A model generated the notes under the pieces. It saw only the letters and a program-made list of their open reading frames with translations. It made no database searches and was not told the DNA's origin. DNA of 64,000 nucleotides, taken from NCBI GenBank assembly GCA_040954595.2, contig CM082590.2:10850001-10914000 (forward strand), given 5' to 3'. Both the position numbers and the translations under genes were made by a program. This DNA is from Balanoglossus misakiensis. Its lineage: Eukaryota > Hemichordata. Positions 14,356 to 27,700 of this stretch are shown here, piece after piece. Position 1 is the first letter of the stretch; each line of letters starts with the position of its first letter.

Positions 14356-15955
14356 CTACAACTCCAACTCGTGTTCAGGTTGATAGTACTTGCAGTAATA
14401 GATGTGAGTGTCTTCACGACGTCTGTAGGAACAGAACTGAATATCTGAAGCCAGTGTCAGCTTTCCGGACGGATGCCAATACATTGCTTCGGAGAGTGGC
14501 TCGGGACATTCCTGAAGAATAGAATGCAGTTATAAAAGGACAATAGCTGTAATTAACTTTGGGCTTTATTTTCAGTTTTTTTGTTCTGTGTACTGAATGA
14601 AATTTCTTGCCGACTCTGCTCAAAACAGCATGCTATCGTACATGATTTCACTCTTATGGAAGAATTCATGTGAAAATGTCCATGTATTATAATTAGTTGT
14701 AAATTTAGCCATGACAACTACATGATCATAATTTCAGTCAGTGAATAAAAACAACATAAATAACCTGTAAAAATAAACTAATTTCCACAATAATGATAAA
14801 ATTGAATGGCTTTGTTTCTTTTCACATACATAACAACTGCATATGCAACTTATACCAGGTTCACACAGGGTAAAATTTGAGACACTATTTGCCTATCTAG
14901 TGACCCCGGTATATAATAGCAGTTTCAATTCAGACTTACATCCAAGTCAATGCATTCTTCCTTCACTCTATCATCAGTGTAGACCCTCACTGTACAATTT
15001 AAGCAACCTTGGACAGTTTCCTCTTTTGGTGATATCTTGGAACCCTATGAAAATGACAATGAAACGTCCATGATGATAATTTTCAAGTGAAAATAACAAT
15101 ACAATTACAGATGAAATGTAAAAGAAGAGCTTTGCAAGTCAGTTTGTGGATTCTATCAGTACAGTAAAACCTGTCTAATCCGGAAATCTGTCTATACCGA
15201 ACATATTTCCTGTCCCTTTGACAACCACATGTTGAAAGAACTTATATAAACCGGACACCTCTACAAAGCGAACAATTTCTTCAGTCCCTTTGGTGTTTAG
15301 TTTAGACAGGTCTTACTGTATTAATTATGGAGTGAATGAAAAAAAGGTATATGCCAAATGATTTAGTGGAAGTTTGCAATGTATACAGCCTGTCATAATG
15401 GAGGCTGTCCTTGAATGGTACCTGAGCCAGAACACTTTGCCAATTAACTGAACAGTTCGCCAACCTACCATGCCCACATAAAAACACCAAACCATCAGAA
15501 TCTGAACCCGCCAACCAAAATTACCACTCAACTCTTAACAAAGGATCAACCCATCCATTCAACAAAACAACCGGCCAAACAAAGTTTTGAGCAAAGTTTT
15601 TTTTTTAAATTATTACAATAATAAAACATTTTACCAGGCTTGTAATTGTATCCAACTTGTCAAGGGTGATGTCTACAACTCTGAAGGAATTAGTCGGTCC
15701 GATGAAACTACCAACAATCTTCAAATTGTTCATTGTTGCAACCGCGGTCTCGTTGTCCAGGATGTTGGGAAGGGCTGTTATCTCATCGATACATTCAACG
15801 CCGTGTGTTAAAATAATATCGTAGATGTCAGCTTCGTATCCCCGGACTTCAGCAGATGTACATATCCCTGGTTGGGAGTGAAATGGATGTTCGATGTCGA
15901 CATGGCGACAATTTACGACAGCCAGAAGGGCCATTACCACATACAGCACCCTCAT
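14356..15955 (-). CDS. Small secreted cysteine-rich protein, unknown family, paralogue 1
   Basis: Three exons on the minus strand: 15955-15635, 15044-14940 and 14511-14356. All introns are phase 0; the product is 193 residues. Residues 1-16 (MRVLYVVMALLAVVNC) form a signal peptide, so the protein should enter the secretory path. The mature part has about eight cysteines: PGICTS, HGVECIDE, GCLNC, EEC, ECPEPL, QFCSY and YYCKYYQPEHE. There is no membrane segment after the signal. The gene at 37748-39116 is a clear paralogue: same exon count, same phase-0 junctions, same 156-bp last exon and shared motifs (SQP..CTS, LTHGVxC, FIGPTxSF, YYCKxYQPEH). An acceptor-like TTTTACAG about 25 bases upstream of the ATG suggests a 5' UTR intron. 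I do not recognise the family. Reality is supported by paralogue conservation of all three exons. Confidence 0.8.
15161..15320. mobile_element. MITE with TACAGTAAAACCTGTCT ends
   Basis: Left end TACAGTAAAACCTGTCTAAT, right end TTTAGACAGGTCTTACTGTA, about 160 bp, with internal CCGGA/ACCGGAC motifs. It sits in intron 1 of the secreted gene. No coding capacity. Confidence 0.7.
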
Positions 15956-18756
15956 TGTGCAGTTACCTGTAAAATTCGAAATGATTTCTCAATATGTTAC
16001 CCTTGAACTATTTTCGACAAATGCTCATGAAGAAATATGTGAGCATAAAAATATGATGCCAAACAATTATTTACATAAGGAAATTACTAGGCCCGAGGAA
16101 CAAGTAGAAAAATAGTAACGTACGTTGCACCACTGAGGTTTACTCTCCAAAAACAAACTTGCCATATGTGACCATGCAGATATGAGATAATCATCAGGAC
16201 AATATGAGCAATTTCAAATACGAGAAAATAAATGAGACCATTCTGCTCACCTCTTTACTGCAGCAATAGTTTTTAGCAAAAAATCCGACAGCTTCTAACT
16301 TAACTGAAGCACGGATTTCTTTTGACGTGGGCAGACAACAACTGCACTATGAAAACTATATATTGATTCGCTTTTTAAACACCTTCCTTCTATGCACAGT
16401 TCACTTCAATCCACTGTGATGATAAATTAACTCGACATATCTATTTTTAATACAAGTTGAACACTATTTCATCTCATTTACATATCAGAAATGAAAAACC
16501 GCAGTTTTAATTTACTTGCAACGTACAGTACATGTACTGTAATTTAACAGCTTGTGTACCAGCGGTTGTGTTAAGGGCGGTACCCAGGTAAAATCTACCG
16601 GAGTTCCCCAGTCATTTTACCAGCCTAAGGGTTCCCCTGGGTGTTTCAATGTAGTTATATTAGGGAGTTATAGGAATGTTACCGGGGTTCCCAAATCCAT
16701 TTATCACGTTTCCCAACCTTACCAAAAACACTGTGTATCATAATGCAGTATATTTATTAAGTAGTCCAAATTTTTTTTTTATTTGTATCAATTAATGGCA
16801 TTCATATAGGAAATGTTTAAACATTTAACATTTCTTTAACCTTCATTACTCGTTATAAATGCATGCATGGTTGAGTTGAACACACATACATACACACACA
16901 CTGATACACATGTACATACAGATACATGTATATACCGCACACACACACACGCACACACATAAATAATGTTTGTGTATACATACACATATTGATAGATACA
17001 CATATACACACATACTTTGCAAACAATAGCATACATATAAACACTTGTTTGAAAATTTTATTGGGACTAAAATCATCTTTCAATAAGGGCATTTAACTCA
17101 GAAATATCATAATAAAGCCACTATGAACGGACAACTTCACTCACAAGAGATACAGCAACATGAATACATATCAACATGCATTGTTTTGCATAGTTTTAAA
17201 CCTTTTCTGTCGCTGCACTTTCTAGATAATATGCATTATTTTCCAATTCAAATATGGCGATTTTTGCTTAATATGCACCTAATTTGTTTTGGTTGCATAA
17301 GGTTGTCTTCAGTGAATAAAATGACTGTGTCATTGCTCATCATTTTCTGAGTGCTTTACTCATATACTGCACCCCAACTTCCCTAGAAAGGGGACAAGGG
17401 TCATTGTTGTTTGGCTCAGTCATCACGGCTGGAAATATCAAATGATTATCTGGGAAAATGTTGGCAAAGGACACTTAAGGTCTTGGTAACAACCCACCTT
17501 TTTTTTCTACTGGAGATTATCAATGAAAATTGTTTTGGCAAGATCCACTGTCATATATAGCAACATTCTTATACTGACTTTTCACGAAAATCAGTTTGGA
17601 TGCTCTGCATACAAACCGTATGACGTCTCCATCCTGAAAATGCATGCAAGTTGAGAAACCACAGACATGCCACAACATCATTTATGTCCGCCATGTTGTT
17701 GTCTGATCATCTCACCCTTTGAACTCAAGATGGCTAATTTTTAAGACGTCTCAGATTTCAAAACATGTTGGCAATTCACATTACTTAAAAAGGCTAGGCC
17801 CTTGTCTTAGCAAGGTATGTGTCGAGCAAAAAAAAAAACAGATGTGAACGGGTCTGGCCGACCCTTGTCCAGATAATTTTGGTCCAAGTTGAATGGGGTG
17901 GTTTGTGGTCGACTCTGGTCCGACTCTGGTCTGGTGTGTGTGGACACGTTTTGTCCGACTCTGGTTCTAGTTGACACCTTTTACAATTGACATAAACAGT
18001 GTAGTCTATCATTTGACATGGTGAAAATCGTATCAACAACCAGAAGAGGACCAACATGGTTCTGCTTTATAAGATCAAAGGTTGGCGAGACGACGTCGGC
18101 CAGGACTGTCCGAAACACAATGTGAACAGGGACTAAAGATTAGCTTATCTTGTCGTAATAATCAGGATTAGTTTTGCCCGGCCATGGGCCTAGACGTAAA
18201 CCCAGCAATAGTTGCTAAACAAATACAATCTCTCATGTTACAACCTAAAAATAAACTGAAAATAAAAACTGGTGGACCCTGTCTAATACAGAGTTCACAC
18301 ACATATGCATTTGAAACGCTTCTGAAATGTCTCTGGTCAAATACTGGAAGAAATTATTATGTGTGAATGGTTTAAGTAGTCCTGGAACATCTCAGATTTG
18401 AGACGGCTTGGCCGGCCAGACCAGAGCTGGTGTAAAGATTCCCCTTCTCCGCAACACATTGTCTTTGGGGGCCAAGTGTCAGGGTCTGTGCTTTAATTTT
18501 TTGTGTGTGGACACAAAGCGACTCTAAGAATTAATACTCTGTGTTTACAACTGGTTCTGAAACGCTTCAATTTTTACCAAGTGTGAATGTGGTATGAAAA
18601 GAGATATTGAAGGACCCTGTCTAAGAAGAACATAAATAAGCCTCAAATACAACTGATCCGTGACTACCTAACACTCTTCTAAATTTTTGGAGTTGCATTT
18701 TATTTATTCGAAGTATAACAACTCTTTGACAATGATGGCATGTTCTCAGCACGTAT
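15956..18756. other. Intergenic region between secreted paralogue 1 and AP1S
   Basis: AT-rich. Contains a CA-rich stretch (16874-17012) and scattered pieces of a dispersed repeat around 17790-18610 that share CTGGCCGGCCAGACC-like and TTTGAGACGG motifs with 50870-51150. No convincing coding exon. Confidence 0.5.
16874..17012. repeat. CA/TACA-rich simple repeat
   Basis: Imperfect (CA)n and (TACA)n. It produces several overlapping Cys/Val-rich open frames on the minus strand that are artefacts. Confidence 0.85.
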
Positions 18757-21700
18757 TTATGTCAGCCCAATTTCTTCCAGAATGCTTCGGTTGCCGTCTG
18801 TTTCCTGGAAAAGAAAAACAAAAAAAATATTAAGTACAAGATAAAGTTCATCAAAGTTTGCAGATACTTGAGAGAAAGGACGTTATGTATGTACATGGTG
18901 TTACACTCTAATTATGACATGTTAAGTTAATATTAGAGTGAGTACAGTCTACTATAAACAAATGCAATACTGCAGATTTGAGAAATGTGTCCATGCATTG
19001 CTAGGGAGAGGAGAAAGGGTCAGAGTTGAGGTTTAAATTTTTAGTGTGTGAAGATAGAATTAGTGATTGTCATGGTCTTAACCCTTTCACCACCATGGTT
19101 TGGTCCAAATCCAGTGTTTTCTATGGTAAGGTTGGACCTCTAAAGAGGGAACTGGGGGTGAAAGGGTTAAAAAAATAATGCCAAAGAAACTGTTGCCCAT
19201 TTGAATCCAGTGTTTTGTATGGAAGTCAGTCAATGGACATCCAAATGATCCCAAGAGGTCACTCCCATATTCTAATGGGAAAATGTGATCTTAAACTGTG
19301 ATGGTCAAAGTGAATATCTAACATTAATTGATATTCTGGAGGTGTTGACTAGTCTGTTGAACAAATGAAATGTAATTTTACAAAGAAATTTTGAGTTTAA
19401 CTTAACCAAATTCAATTTCACCTAATTTTAATTTTAATTTAATTAATTTCAATTCAAATCCACACAAATTTGTATATGCACCTTTAGATTGTAGACGTTT
19501 TTTACGCAGAAATCTTTGACAATTAATATAGTACATATGCATCATAGTATTAAACTAAAAAGATCAAAATACCTTGAATGAATTGAATCTTTCTACGGCA
19601 GTTAGCTAGCTATGTTTTCTCACATTAGAATTTAAAGAAATTAAATATTGATTGATTTTAATGCATCATTTTGTACTAGTACTTTTGTCCTTCAGAAGAG
19701 AAAGTGCACATTTGGCATGAATTTCGCATTTAGCAAGAAGCCACTGCAAAAAGATAATAGCATGGTTTGGCTACTGGCTTGGTAATGTTTACCGCTATTC
19801 CCAAAATGAGTGATTGGTTCAAACAGACCAGTGAGGTCCCAACGAAGAGATGACATAATAGTTATATACACATAAATTGTCAGATAGGCGTCCCTAAATA
19901 TAGAGGCACACTCTTTTTGGGTGGCCACTCTCTGAAAACTCTGTGATTGGCTAGATCTCGATTTTCCATGGTAACTGGAGGTAAACTTGTAAAGGTGACC
20001 AAATACGTCTAAAGCAACAGCACAAACGTTAAATATAATTAAAATAAATCCTTTTTTAAGACTGTTTCATTTCTGCTGCAATCAACAGCCACTCTTTTCA
20101 ATGCATCAAATAACTCTAACCCAACCCTACTTGGGAACTGAACTTAACAGGAGCTAAAAATCATGCCTATGGAACTCCAACACAAATTTTAGGGTTTGCA
20201 GGTGTAGGGTGGTAGTATTTGACAAGAATTTTGTCAATTACAAATACATGTTTCTGTCTTTAGTCGTGATGTTGAAATAGAAACAAGCTCTACAAATGGA
20301 AATACAAATTTTAGAGTCCCAGTTTACAACTTGTCTTTGAAGAAAGGTAACTTTGGCAACGATAAAATAATCACGAGAAAGAGATAAAACACCGTGTTAG
20401 TGAACACATTTTTTGATATGTTCATATTTGATTTTAATGTCATCACTTTGTTGGGGCACTACTTGTCTATTTTTGCCGTCTGCCTACGGTCAATGAAGTG
20501 CGCTGCCACAAAGCCTTGTCTAAAAAAATCCCATCTCCTCCAAGGTATTTCGCATGGCATCAACATCCTATGTAGCAAAATGAAAACAACAAAATAAATT
20601 TCACTGATATCAAGGTTTAGAGTTATAAAAAAGGGAAATTAAAGTTTCAGCAAGGAGACCAACAACTCTTATCGACACAACTCTTGAGTAGACTTCCCAG
20701 AACTTTGGTTTCCAATTCTGCTTTTGTTTCCATATTATTCACACGAACATCACCGATACGATCAGTTAAGGCGAGCCGTCTGTCAATTAATATACATGTA
20801 TCAAACTCATACAAATTATTTGCAATCTTTGCAATTGGAAAGCTACAACCCTGAACATGATCAAGCAACAAACATGTCAAGAATTGACAACTGAAAATCA
20901 AGATTCCAGCAGTAATTTTCAGTATATACTGAATACAATCTCCTCCTGAACCTTAACCGTTAAACGACACTTATTTCCTGTTATATACCCCTTTTGGCAT
21001 TGGTGTTCTTGTGTGCTTTCTCAGCCCTCTGTTAAACGACCCAATCTGATTAATCTGGGCAAAAGGCTCAACACAGCTTGGCAAGATGGCAATTAATATC
21101 CCTAACTGGAAGAGGGTTTTAACCCTTTCACCATCATGGTACAGTCCAAACCCTTTGTTTTCTATGGTGCCGTTGGACCTCTAAATAGGGAACTGGGGGT
21201 GAAAGGGTTAAACGACCAACAGGTGTCTTTAAGAAAGTTAGATTTCTTGGAGATTTATATATTTTATCATATTAAGAGGTTGCTACAAAGGTCAAGCATA
21301 TCTACACATTACTGGTAAACACACTGAAAGATGCAGTTTGATTTGTAACAACTTTGTTCCTTTAACCCTTTCACCACCATGGTTTGATCCAAATCCATTG
21401 TTCTCTGTGGTAAAGTTGGACGTCTAAAGAGAGAACTGGGGGTGAGAGGGTTACAGGAGGCATTATATATTACCTCCTCTAGAAGATCTTGTGCTGCTAT
21501 GGCTTTAAGTACACCCTTTTTACTGGTTTCTTGTATTTCACCGCCAAGCATCAGTTCGTCCAGCATATAGTAAGCTCTCTCAAAATTGAAAATAATGTCT
21601 AATTCACAAACCTACACGTAAAAAAAGAAAAGAAAGAACAAACATTTAGTGTTAAATCTGACTGTGACAGTGTTTGGTCTTGGGATTGAACGTCAGGAAT

Positions 21701-24700
21701 AAACGTCTCAGAACTCAACTACCCAGTGCTTCTACAGGCTATTTCGTCTGTAATTGTTCAGTCTTAGCACGGTTATGTAGGAAAAATTCTTGTGACTGCA
21801 AATACTACTTGCAGATGAACCTACATGAGGGACAGACATCTTTAAGACAGTAGCTATGGTCCTGATAATTTCTTCAGAATTTTTTGTACAAGATCCCGTT
21901 TTAAGTTCAACTCTGTAAAGCACCAGTACGTGCCAATTTTAAATTGATGTAATTTGTAAAGTACCTTTTTACAGAGTCAGTCAAACAGCCAAATGTGCAT
22001 GCATGTCTTTATGAATGTATGTATGGTGAACTAAATGTACATGTACAAAACAGAAACTGATGAAGTTGATACTTACACTTCCAAAATATTTATCTAAGAG
22101 TTCAACGTATCTGTGAATAATTTCCAATGTCAGTAACTCGTTATCTTTGTCTTCTATTGCACAGCAGAAATATAAACTTGCATACCTGTCATGTAAAAGA
22201 CAAAAAAATGTTGTTTCAACTCATATACTGTACCTCACAAAATGTTGTGTACAACTATTGAAACCTTGCAGTTCAATACATTATACATCTTTGATTTTAA
22301 GATTTCAATATCACTGAACTACACACACACATACACGCACAGATACAGATAGATACATGTGTACATGTATATAGATTATATGCAGAGAGAGACAGACAGA
22401 CAGACAGACATACAAAGAAAGTGACACTCAGACAGACTGACAGAGAGACACAGAAAGAGACAAACAGACAAACAGACAGCCACAGAGACTAAGACATGGA
22501 GAAAGAGAGAGAGGGGGAGGGAGGGAGAGAGATAGACAGACAGACAAACAGACACTGACTCTATATGACAGTTGCAAGAGGTTCATAAGTTACCAACCTT
22601 TTGTACACAACTTTCACATCTCTCCATTCAAGAAAACTGCACATTTTTGGTTTCCTGCTGAGAATTGTTGTTATGAGCTCTCTCGTGGTTTTTCGCTTAT
22701 CTCTGTCTTGTTTTGGGGTCCACCACTTCTGTAGTCGCAGTTTACCTTGGCGACTGAACAGCAGCATAAACTGCATCTGTAAATATTAATATGTAAGAGT
22801 TAGAAAAGCCTGTGATTCTGACAGCTGTCTTCAGCATCGTTGGAATGGTAACAGGCAGTTTCGGCACTAATAATTTCAGTCACAGTCGTTTCGGCCCCAA
22901 TTTTCACACCTATCTTGCATGACACCTTGGAGATAATTATTGTGTCAGCCAGCAGGGCTGACACGAGACCACTGTTGCACCTTGGAGATAATCGGCCAGG
23001 CGGGGCCGACACGAGACCACTGTTGCACCTTGGAGATAAATCATTATTGTGTCGGCCAGGGGGGCTGACACGAGACGACGGGGACACCTCTTGGAGACAC
23101 CTGCAGTGACAGCCAGCGGGGGCCGACACGAGACCACTGTTGCACCTTGGAGATAAATCATTGTGTCGGCCAGGGGGGCTGACACGAGACGACGGGGACA
23201 ACTTGGAGACACCTGCAGTGACAGCCAGCAGGGCTGACACGAGACCACTGTTGCACCTTGGAGATAAATCATTATTGTGTCGGCCAGGGGGGCTGACACG
23301 AGACGACGGGGACACCTCTTGGAGACACCTGCAGTGACAGCCAGCGGGGGCCGACACGAGACCACTGTTGCACCTTGGAGATAAATCATTGTGTCGGCCA
23401 GGGGGGCTGACACGAGACGACGGGGACACCTCTTGGAGACACCTGCAGTGACAGCCAGCAGGGCTGACACGAGACCACTGTTGCACCTTGGAGATAAATC
23501 ATTATTGTGTCGGCCAGGGGGGCTGACACGAGACGACGGGGACACCTCTTGGAGACACCTGCAGTGACAGCCAGCGGGGGCCGACACGAGACCACTGTTG
23601 CACCTTGGAGATAAATCATTGTGTCGGCCAGGGGGGCTGACACGAGACGACGGGGACACCTCTTGGAGACACCTGCAGTGACAGCCAGCAGGGCTGACAC
23701 GAGACCACTGTTGCACCTTGGAGATAAATCATTATTGTGTCGGCCAGGGGGGCTGACACGAGACGACGGGGACACCTCTTGGAGACACCTGCAGTGACAG
23801 CCAGCAGGGCTGACACGAGACCACTGTTGCACCTTGGAGATAAATCATTATTGTGTCGGCCAGGGGGGCTGACACGAGACGACGGGGACACCTCTTGGAG
23901 ACACCTGCAGTGACAGCCAGCGGGGGCCGACACGAGACCACTGTTGCACCTTGGAGATAAATCATTGTGTCGGCCAGGGGGGCTGACACGAGACGACGGG
24001 GACACCTCTTGGAGACACCTGCAGTGACAGCCAGCAGGGCTGACACGAGACCACTGTTGCACCTTGGAGATAAATCATTATTGTGTCGGCCAGGGGGGCT
24101 GACACGAGACGACGGGGACACCTTGGAGATAAATCATTATTGTGTCGGCCAGGGGGGCTGACACGAGACCACTGTTGCACCTTGGAGATAAATCATTATT
24201 GTGTCAGCCAGCAGGGCTGACAGGAGACCACTTTTGCACCTTGGAGATAAATCATTATTGTGTCGGCCAGGGGGGGCCGACACGAGACCACTGTTGCACC
24301 TTGGAGATAAATCATTATTGTGTCGGCCAGGGGGGCTGACACGAGACGACGGGGACACCTCTTGGAGACACCTGCGGTGACAGCCAGCAGGGCTGACACG
24401 AGACCACTGTTGCACCTTGGAGATAAATCATTATTGTGTCGGCCAGGGGGGCTGACAAGAGACGACGGGGACACCTCTTGGAGACACCTGCGGTGACAGC
24501 CAGCAGGGCTGACACGAGACCACTGTTGCACCTTGGAGATAAATCATTATTGTGTCGGCCAGGGGGGCCGACACGAGACCACTGTTGCACCTTGGAGATA
24601 AATCATTATTGTGTCGGCCAGGGGGCTCACACGAGACCACTGTTGCACCTTGGAGATAAATCATTATTGTGTCAGCCAGCAGGGCTGACACGAGACCACT

Positions 24701-27700
24701 GTTGCACCTTGGAGATAAATCATTATTGTGTCGGCCAGGGGGGCTGACACGAGACGACGGGGACACCTCTTGGAGACACCTGCGGTGACAGCCAGCAGGG
24801 CTGACACGAGACCACTGTTGCACCTTGGAGATAAATCATTATTGTGTCGGCCAGGGGGGCTGACACGAGACCACTGTTGCACCTTGGAGATAAATCATTA
24901 TTGTGTCGGCCAGGGGGGCTGACACGAGACCACTGTTGCACCTTGGAGATAAATCATTATTGTGTCGGCCAGGGGGGCTGACACGAGACCACTGTTGCAC
25001 CTTGGAGATAAATCATTATTGTGTCGGCCAGGGGGGCTGACACGAGACGACGGGGACACCTCTTGGAGACACCTGCAGTGACAGCCAGCAGGGCTGACAC
25101 GAGACCACTGTTGCACCTTGGAGATAAATCATTATTGTGTCGGCCAGGGGGGCTGACACGAGACGACGGGGACACCTCTTGGAGACACCTGCAGTGACAG
25201 CCAGCAGGGCTGACACGAGACCACTGTTGCACCTTGGAGATAAATCATTATTGTGTCGGCCAGGGGGGCTGACACGAGACGACGGGGACACCTCTTGGAG
25301 ACACCTGCAGTGACAGCCAGCAGGGCTGACACGAGACCACTGTTGCACCTTGGAGATAAATCATTATTGTGTCGGCCAGGGGGGCTGACACGAGATGACG
25401 GGGACACCTGCGGTGACAGCCAGCAGGGCTGACACGAGACCACTGTTGCACCTTGGAGATAAATCATTATTGTGTCGGCCAGGGGGGCTGACACGAGATG
25501 ACGGGGACACCTGCGGTGACAGCCAGCAGGGCTGACACGAGACCACTGTTGCACCTTGGAGATAAATCATTATTGTGTCGGCCAGGGGGGCTGACACGAG
25601 ATGACGGGGACACCTGCGGTGACAGCCAGCAGGGCTGACACGAGACCACTGTTGCACCTTGGAGATAAATCATTATTGTGTCGGCCAGGGGGGCTGACAC
25701 GAGACGACGGGGACACCTCTTGGAGACACCTGCGGTGACAGCCAGCAGGGCTGACACGAGACCACTGTTGCACCTTGGAGATAAATCATTATTGTGTCGG
25801 CCAGGGGGGCTGACACGAGACGACGGGGACACCTCTTGGAGACACCTGCAGTGACAGCCAGCAGGGCTGACACGAGACCACTGTTGCACCTTGGAGATAA
25901 ATCATTATTGTGTCGGCCAGGGGGGCTGACACGAGACGACGGGGACACCTCTTGGAGACACCTGCGGTGACAGCCAGCAGGGCTGACACGAGACCACTGT
26001 TGCACCTTGGAGATAAATCATTATTGTGTCGGCCAGGGGGGCTGACACGAGACCACTGTTGCACCTTGGAGATAAATCATTATTGTGTCGGCCAGGGGGG
26101 CTGACACGAGACCACTGTTGCACCTTGGAGATAAATCATTATTGTGTCGGCCAGGGGGGCTGACACGAGACCACTGTTGCACCTTGGAGATAAATCATTA
26201 TTGTGTCGGCCAGGGGGGCTGACACGAGACGACGGGGACACCTCTTGGAGACACCTGCAGTGATAGCCAGCAGGGCTGACACGAGACCACTGTTGCACCT
26301 TGGAGATAAATCATTATTGTGTCGGCCAGGGGGGCTGACACGAGTCGACGGGGACACCTCTTGGAGACACCTGCAGTGACAGCCAGCAGGGCTGACACGA
26401 GACCACTGTTGCACCTTGGAGATAAATCATTATTGTGTCGGCCAGGGGGGCTGACACGAGACCACTGTTGCACCTTGGAGATAAATCATTATTGTGTCGG
26501 CCAGGGGGGCTGACACGAGACCACTGTTGCACCTTGGAGATAAATCATTATTGTGTCGGCCAGGGGGGCTGACACGAGACGACGGGGACACCTCTTGGAG
26601 ACACCTGCAGTGATAGCCAGCAGGGCTGACACGAGACCACTGTTGCACCTTGGAGATAAATCATTATTGTGTCGGCCAGGGGGGCTGACACGAGTCGACG
26701 GGGACACCTCTTGGAGACACCTGCAGTGACAGCCAGCAGGGCTGACACGAGACCACTGTTGCACCTTGGAGATAAATCATTATTGTGTCGGCCAGGGGGG
26801 CTGACACGAGACGACGGGGACACCTCTTGGAGACACCTGCAGTGACAGCCAGCAGGGCTGACACGAGACCACTGTTGCACCTTGGAGATAAATCATTATT
26901 GTGTCGGCCAGGGGGGCTGACACGAGACGACGGGGACACCTCTTGGAGACACCTGCAGTGATAGCCAGCAGGGCTGACACGAGACCACTGTTGCACCTTG
27001 GAGATAAATCATTATTGTGTCGGCCAGGGGGGCTGACACGAGTCGACGGGGACACCTCTTGGAGACACCTGCAGTGACAGCCAGCAGGGCTGACACGAGA
27101 CCACTGTTGCACCTTGGAGATAAATCATTATTGTGTCGGCCAGGGGGGCTGACACGAGACGACGGGGACACCTCTTGGAGACACCTGCAGTGACAGCCAG
27201 GGGGGCTGACACGAGACCACTGTTGCACCTTGGAGATAAATCATTATTGTGTCGGCCAGGGGGGCTGACACGAGACGACGGGGACACCTCTTGGAGACAC
27301 CTGCAGTGACAGCCAGGGGGGCTGACACGAGACCACTGTTGCACCTTGGAGATAAATCATTATTGTGTCGGCCAGGGGGGCTGACACGAGACGACGGGGA
27401 CACCTCTTGGAGACACCTGCAGTGACAGCCAGGGGGGCTGACACGAGACCACTGTTGCACCTTGGAGATAAATCATTATTGTGTCGGCCAGGGGGGCTGA
27501 CACGAGACGACGGGGACACCTCTTGGAGACACCTGCAGTGACAGCCAGCAGGGCTGACACGAGACCACTGTTGCACCTTGGAGATAAATCATTATTGTGT
27601 CGGCCAGGGGGGCTGACACGAGTCGACGGGGACACCTCTTGGAGACACCTGCAGTGACAGCCAGCAGGGCTGACACGAGACCACTGTTGCACCTTGGAGA

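Noticed and set aside
14325-14522. A plus-strand 65-residue protein
   Set aside because: It is the antisense shadow of the last exon of secreted paralogue 1 (14511-14356, minus).
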